The position numbers were made by a program, and so were the translations under genes. The notes under the pieces are model-generated. The model saw nothing but the letters and a program-made list of their open reading frames with translations. It was not told where the DNA came from and made no database searches. From Prorocentrum cordatum (lineage: Eukaryota; Sar; Dinophyceae; Prorocentrales; Prorocentraceae), in the NCBI GenBank assembly GCA_963575745.1, contig CAUYUJ010015837.1:1700540-1764539 (forward strand): a stretch of 64,000 bases of DNA. The letters run 5' to 3'. This document shows positions 60,283 to 64,000 of the stretch, in pieces; position 1 is the first letter of the stretch, and every line of letters starts with the position of its first letter.

Positions 60283-61620
60283 GACGATGGAAGATGTCTC
60301 AAGCGGGAGCCTCGTTTGTGAGTGAATGAAGAGGAAGTCTCAGGCGGGAGCCCCCTGCCTATGGGCCCCGCAGATCACGTTACTAATCCGAGCGGGTCAT
60401 CCAGAACTTGTAACTGTCGTCATTTTTGACCTCCTCTGGCTCGAGTATGGAGGAAGTCTCAGGCAGGAGCCTCGTCTGTGAGCGAATTGCGAGGAAGTCT
60501 CAGGCGGGAGCCCCCTCTCTATGGGGCCCGGACTTCATGTTGGTAATCCGAGCGGGTCGTCGCAAACCTGTACCTGTCATCACTCTTGGGCTCCTCAGGC
60601 TTGAGTATGGAGGAAGTTGCAGGCGGGAGCCTCGTCTGTGAGTGACTGGCGAGGAAGTCTCAGGCGGGAGCCCTTTTCCTATGGGGCCCGCGCTTCATGT
60701 TGGCAATCCCAGCGGCCATCGGAAATTGATAACTGTCTTCACGTTTGGGTTCCTCAGGCTTGAGTATGGAGGAAGTCGCAAGCAGGAGCCTCGTCTGTGA
60801 GCGAATTGCGAGGAAGTCTCAGGCGGGAGCCCTTCCCTTATGGGGCCCGCACTTCATGTTGGTAATCCGAGCGGGTCATCGGAAACCTGTAACAGTCGTC
60901 AATTTGGGGCTCTTCAGGCTTGAGTATGGAGGATGTCTCAAGCGGGAGCTTCGTCTGTGAGTGAGTTTCGAGGAAGTCTCAGGCGAGAGCCCTTGCCCTA
61001 TGGGGCCTGCATTTCATGTTGGTACTCCGAGCGGGTCATCGGAAACGTGTAACTGTCGTCACTTTTGGGCTCCTCAGGCTTGAGTATGGAGGAAGTCTCA
61101 GGCGGGAGCCTCGTCTGTGAAAGAATTGCGAGGAAGTCTCAGGCGGGAGCCCCCTCCCTATGCGGCCCGCACCTCACGTTGGTAATCCGAGCGGGTTATC
61201 GGCAACCTGTAACTGTCGTCATTTTTGGGGGTCTTCAGGCTTGAATTTGGAGGAATTATCAAGCGGGAGCCTCGTCTGTGAGTGACTGGCGAAGAAGTCT
61301 CAGACGGGAGTTTCTCCTTATGGGTCCCGCACCTCATGTTCGAATCCGAGGCGGGTCATCGGCACCCTGTAACTATCGTCATTTTTGGGCTCCTTTGGCT
61401 TGAATCTGGAGGAAGTCTGAGTCGGGAACCTCGTCTGTGAGTGAATCGCGAGGAAGTCTCACGCTGGAGCCCCTTCCCTATGGGACCCGCACTTCCCGTT
61501 CGAATCCGAGGGGGGGCATCCGAACGAGCTTTTTGGGCTCCTCAGCTCCTGCGGCTTGAATACGGGGGAAGTATTAGGCGGGAGCGTTGTCTGTGAGCGA
61601 ACTACGGGTAGCCTCCTCTG
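60283..61620 (+). repeat. 160-bp satellite, about 8 units
   Basis: GGCTTGAGTATGGAGGAAGT marks successive units near 60438, 60599, 60757, 60917, 61078, 61240, 61398 and 61555. Each unit contains the phrase GAGGAAGTCTCAGGCGGGAG twice and TGTTGGTAATCCGAGCGGGT. The last units are more diverged. Confidence 0.94.
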
Positions 61621-61682
61621 AGCTGGTCGTCAGCAAATTTGCTGTTGTCATGGGCCTGCGTGCCCGAAAGGGTGATTGAGGA

Positions 61683-61684
61683 GC

Positions 61685-61751
<67 letters not shown>

Positions 61752-61752
61752 G
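61683..61752. repeat. (GAC)n array
   Basis: Uninterrupted GACGACGAC, about 70 bp. Confidence 0.95.
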
Positions 61753-61759
61753 CAGCGGC

Positions 61760-62052
61760 CGGGCGCAGGGGTAGCCCATCGTGTCCGGGCCGGGGGTGGT
61801 AACCCATCCCCTGCCGAATCGCGGGCAGGGGTAACCCCTTGTCTCCGGGCCGCCGGTGGTAACCCATCGGCGGCCGAATCGGGCGCAGGGGTAGCCCTTC
61901 GCGTCCAGGCTGGGGGTGGTAACCCATCCTCGGCCGAATCGGGGGCAGGGGCAACCCCTTGTCTCCGGGCCGCCCGTGGTAACCCATCGGCGGCCGAATC
62001 GGGCGCAGGGGTAGCCCCTTGCGTCCGGGTTGGGGGTGGTAACCCATCCTGA
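61760..62052. repeat. 60-bp repeat in 120-bp pairs
   Basis: GGTGGTAACCCATCC and GGTGGTAACCCATCGGCGGC alternate every 60 bp, so the true period is 120 bp. Sixty bases is 20 codons, so all three minus frames and at least one plus frame stay open (for example GYHPQPGREGLPLRPIRPPM). No frame can be preferred. Confidence 0.9.
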
Positions 62053-62440
62053 ACATGCTGATCCTGCGGCCGCCCGCGCGAGACTTCCTGGAGCGCGGGC
62101 CGCCCGCGTCCCTGCGGAAGGCGCTCGAGGAATTCGACGAGAGCAGTGGACTCCAGGGCTGAGGCGGAGCAGCTCGCGGCAGAGCTGGGTTTCGTGCTGC
62201 CTCCCGCCTGAGTGCGGGCGCGATTAGCTCGGTGCCTGCGGGGTTGTCCCAACGGTTTGCTCTCGCGCCCCAGCGGCTCGCGGGGTTGTCCCAACGGCCT
62301 GGCCCGAAGGGTTGCCCCGACGGCTTCGCGATTTAGCCGTCGGCAAACGCGCGCGTGATTGCCCAGGCGGCGAGGGCGCCGAGGAACATCGATTTGCTTG
62401 CGCCGACCAGAGCGGGCTTGGCGTACATGGAGAAGATGCA
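62053..62440. other. GC-rich unique sequence
   Basis: GGGGTTGTCCCAACGG occurs twice (62240 and 62283). A minus-strand SALESTALVEFLERLPQGRG segment looks coding-like, but no family is recognised. Confidence 0.35.
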
Positions 62441-62620
62441 GGCGGAGGATGAGGAGGAGGGAAGGAGCATGGGGGAGTGCGATGATGAGGAGATGAGGAG
62501 GTGGAGGAGGAGGAGGAATAGGAGGAGGATTAATAGAGGAAGGAGGAGAGGGCAGAGCAGAGGGCGAGAGGAGAGTGTCCGCCAGGGAGAGGAGGAAAGG
62601 GCTAAGGGGAAGGTCAACAG
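62441..62620. repeat. Purine-rich GGA/GAT tract
   Basis: GGAGGATGAGGAGGAGGGAA and AGGAGGTGGAGGAGGAGG. Confidence 0.85.
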
Positions 62621-62714
62621 ATTCTCATGCGGGGCCCTACCGTCGGAGTAAGTGTTTTTCTTGCCAGCAGGAGTGCCAGCGAGTGCAGGCGGGCCTGGCG
62701 ACGAGCTTGGCTGA

Positions 62715-62770
62715 CGCCCGTCGCTGGCCTCGCCACCAGCCGCGACGGGCGCCGAGGCCAGCGACGGGCG
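62715..62770. repeat. 18-bp perfect inverted repeat
   Basis: CGCCCGTCGCTGGCCTCG at 62715-62732 and its exact reverse complement at 62753-62770, with a 20-base spacer that itself contains GCGACGGGCG. A strong GC hairpin on either strand; no T run follows, so it does not look like a bacterial terminator. Confidence 0.92.
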
Positions 62771-62837
62771 ACAAGCGGGCGGCGCGCCACCTTCTGGCAA
62801 AATTTTCGCTCGCCTGTGGGGGATGGCTCAAACGGTG

Positions 62838-62885
62838 GCGCATCGACCCCCCATCGCCCACTGATCGCCGATAGGGGGCCCTAGA
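62838..62885 (+). repeat. Short dispersed match to 58372-58425
   Basis: GCGCATCGACCCCCCATCGC, then CCACTGATCGCCGATAG. Confidence 0.6.
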
Positions 62886-63414
62886 GCCCGCCCCGCCCAG
62901 GAGCGCGCGGATTCGGTATCGAAGGACTGTCGTCGATCTCTCGGAGCCCGTCCCCCCTCACGCTGCCGCTCAAGACCCCCTCTCACGTCGTGGCAGAACA
63001 CGACGGACTGTCAGGACGGGTCCTGAGGGAAACGGGTCCTGAGGGAAACGGGTCTTGGACCTTGGGGCCTCCCCCCAGGAGGAGACCTTCGTCCTGAATC
63101 GTTTTCTGCGAGCCCTGGGGCCCGTGGAGGCCCCCGAGACCCCGAAAACGGCGAGAACCTCAGGATCCGTTTCACTCGGGACCCGCTTCCCCCATGGCGA
63201 CAGAAAACACGGCCCGGGTTGGGGAGTTTATGCTTGGAAAGGGGTCGAGCGGCCCACGGCAAGAAGAAGTCGAGGCGTTGGGGGCCCAGGCTTTCGCGCC
63301 ACGGGCCAGGGCCAGGTCTCTCCTGGTCCGGCTGGAGAGGGCAGCAATGTCGCCGCGGAAGCTTGCTGGCGATCTGGCGCGAGTCTGGCAGGTGGCTGCC
63401 GGGAGTGGCTGGCC
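62886..63414. other. GC-rich sequence with one dispersed-family copy
   Basis: 63060-63165 carries GGAGACCTTCGTCCTGAATC and GTTTTCTGCGAGCCCTGGGG, a diverged minus-oriented copy of the ~150-bp family. GGTCCTGAGGGAAACGGGTC is tandemly repeated at 63018-63050. No gene. Confidence 0.5.
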
Positions 63415-63548
63415 ATTCCCAGAGAACCGACGCTCCGACAAAGATTGGAGCGACGGCCTCCGGGGGCCCTCGCCAGGCTTCGGGGCCGTCAAAGAAGGCC
63501 TCAGGACGAAAAGCTGGCCCTCGGGAAGTGGTCCGGACCCTGGGGTGC
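63415..63548 (+). repeat. ~150-bp dispersed family copy (plus)
   Basis: CCCAGAGAACCGACGCTCCG, GGGGGCCCTCGCCAGGCTTC, GGGGCCGTCAAAGAAGGCCT, CAGGACGAAAAGCTGGCCCT, AGTGGTCCGGACCCTGGGG. Confidence 0.8.
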
Positions 63549-64000
63549 CAACGCAGCAAAAAAATTGTGCAGCCGGATCTCTGGGCTTGATCCTGCGCCA
63601 AGGTCGGGCGCGTGGCCAGGACAGCAGCAGAGGCGACACAGGGAGGGGAGTACTTGGCTGGCTCAAGGCCCATGGCTCTGTGATTTCCGGGGGGCTGGGG
63701 CGTGGCGGGACACCGTTTTCTCTCCGAGAGGGCAGTCCTTGACCTTGGACCCACTTGCGGGCTGTCGCCTGCCATCTACGCAGTCGGCAGCGACCCCGTG
63801 TGCGGCCAGGCCTGGCCGTCGTTGCTTGCACTTGCCGTCCTGGTCCGTGCATATCCTGCCTCTTGGGACGGAAGACGGTGCGGCGTCCAGAGATCGGCAT
63901 GAGGGGCAGCAGTAGTGGGGACGGCGGGTGCGCCCTCCCTCGCTCACTCCCCGCCCCTCCTGCGAATCTTCTGTGCGGCCAAGGACGGTGCAGCCACAAA
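63549..64000. other. GC-rich unique sequence
   Basis: Long open frames on both strands without recognisable motifs. I call no gene. Confidence 0.4.

Noticed and set aside
62715-62790. Rho-independent terminator
   Set aside because: A perfect stem but no T run, and the genome is not bacterial.
63011-63999. 250-290 codon frames on both strands at the right edge
   Set aside because: Overlapping opposite frames at high GC that run through copies of the ~150-bp dispersed repeat; no domain.

Overview
This window looks like repeat-dominated nuclear DNA of a eukaryote, most likely a dinoflagellate. The grounds are a GC-rich sequence packed with trinucleotide arrays and short-period satellites, a degraded APE-type LINE with an RNase H domain and Cys/His fingers, a zinc-ribbon IS1595/ISXO2-like transposase gene of a kind that is abundant in dinoflagellates, and almost no host gene content. 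The species cannot be told from the sequence. I saw no dinoflagellate spliced-leader sequence, rRNA, tRNA or CRISPR array by eye.

Layout. 0-3.5 kb: long (AGT)n/(ACT)n arrays whose strand polarity flips, enclosing two copies of a broken coding fragment. 3.6-8.4 kb, minus strand: a LINE with endonuclease, reverse transcriptase and RNase H, broken by two frameshifts and one stop codon. 8.4-14.7 kb: 'CTTGGGGCC' repeats, acidic-type triplet arrays, and a 75-80 bp satellite that carries an inserted miniature inverted-repeat element. 15-19.4 kb and 23.7-28.4 kb: a CG-rich 270-310 bp repeat family (R290 here) with (CG)n hairpin cores, plus five copies of a 380-410 bp cassette that reads open on both strands. 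19.5-23.3 kb and 28.5-29.3 kb: more 'CTTGGGGCC' DNA, 27-bp minisatellites in opposite orientations and GAT arrays. 29.4-34 kb: (CCG)n, a 114-bp satellite and a 0.9 kb TG tract. 34-51 kb: a mosaic of short dispersed repeats, two copies of a MITE with perfect 8-bp target duplications, and satellites of 24-26, 37, 75-80 and 85 bp. 51.6-52.6 kb: a 62-66 bp satellite. 52.6-56.4 kb: a candidate DNA transposon, bounded by matching inverted repeats in (TA)n tracts and carrying the transposase gene. 56.7-64 kb: GAC arrays, a 160-bp satellite, a 60-bp satellite and a dispersed ~150-bp repeat in both orientations.

The only sequences with recognisable protein function are the LINE polyprotein and the transposase. 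The most informative observations concern mobile DNA. One MITE family has different but perfect 8-bp duplications at its two sites, the size typical of IS1595/Merlin-type transposition. A second MITE sits inside a satellite array whose neighbouring units show the empty site. The transposase gene lies inside a 3.8 kb unit with its own inverted repeats. That the transposase mobilises the first MITE family is a hypothesis and is not shown by the sequence.
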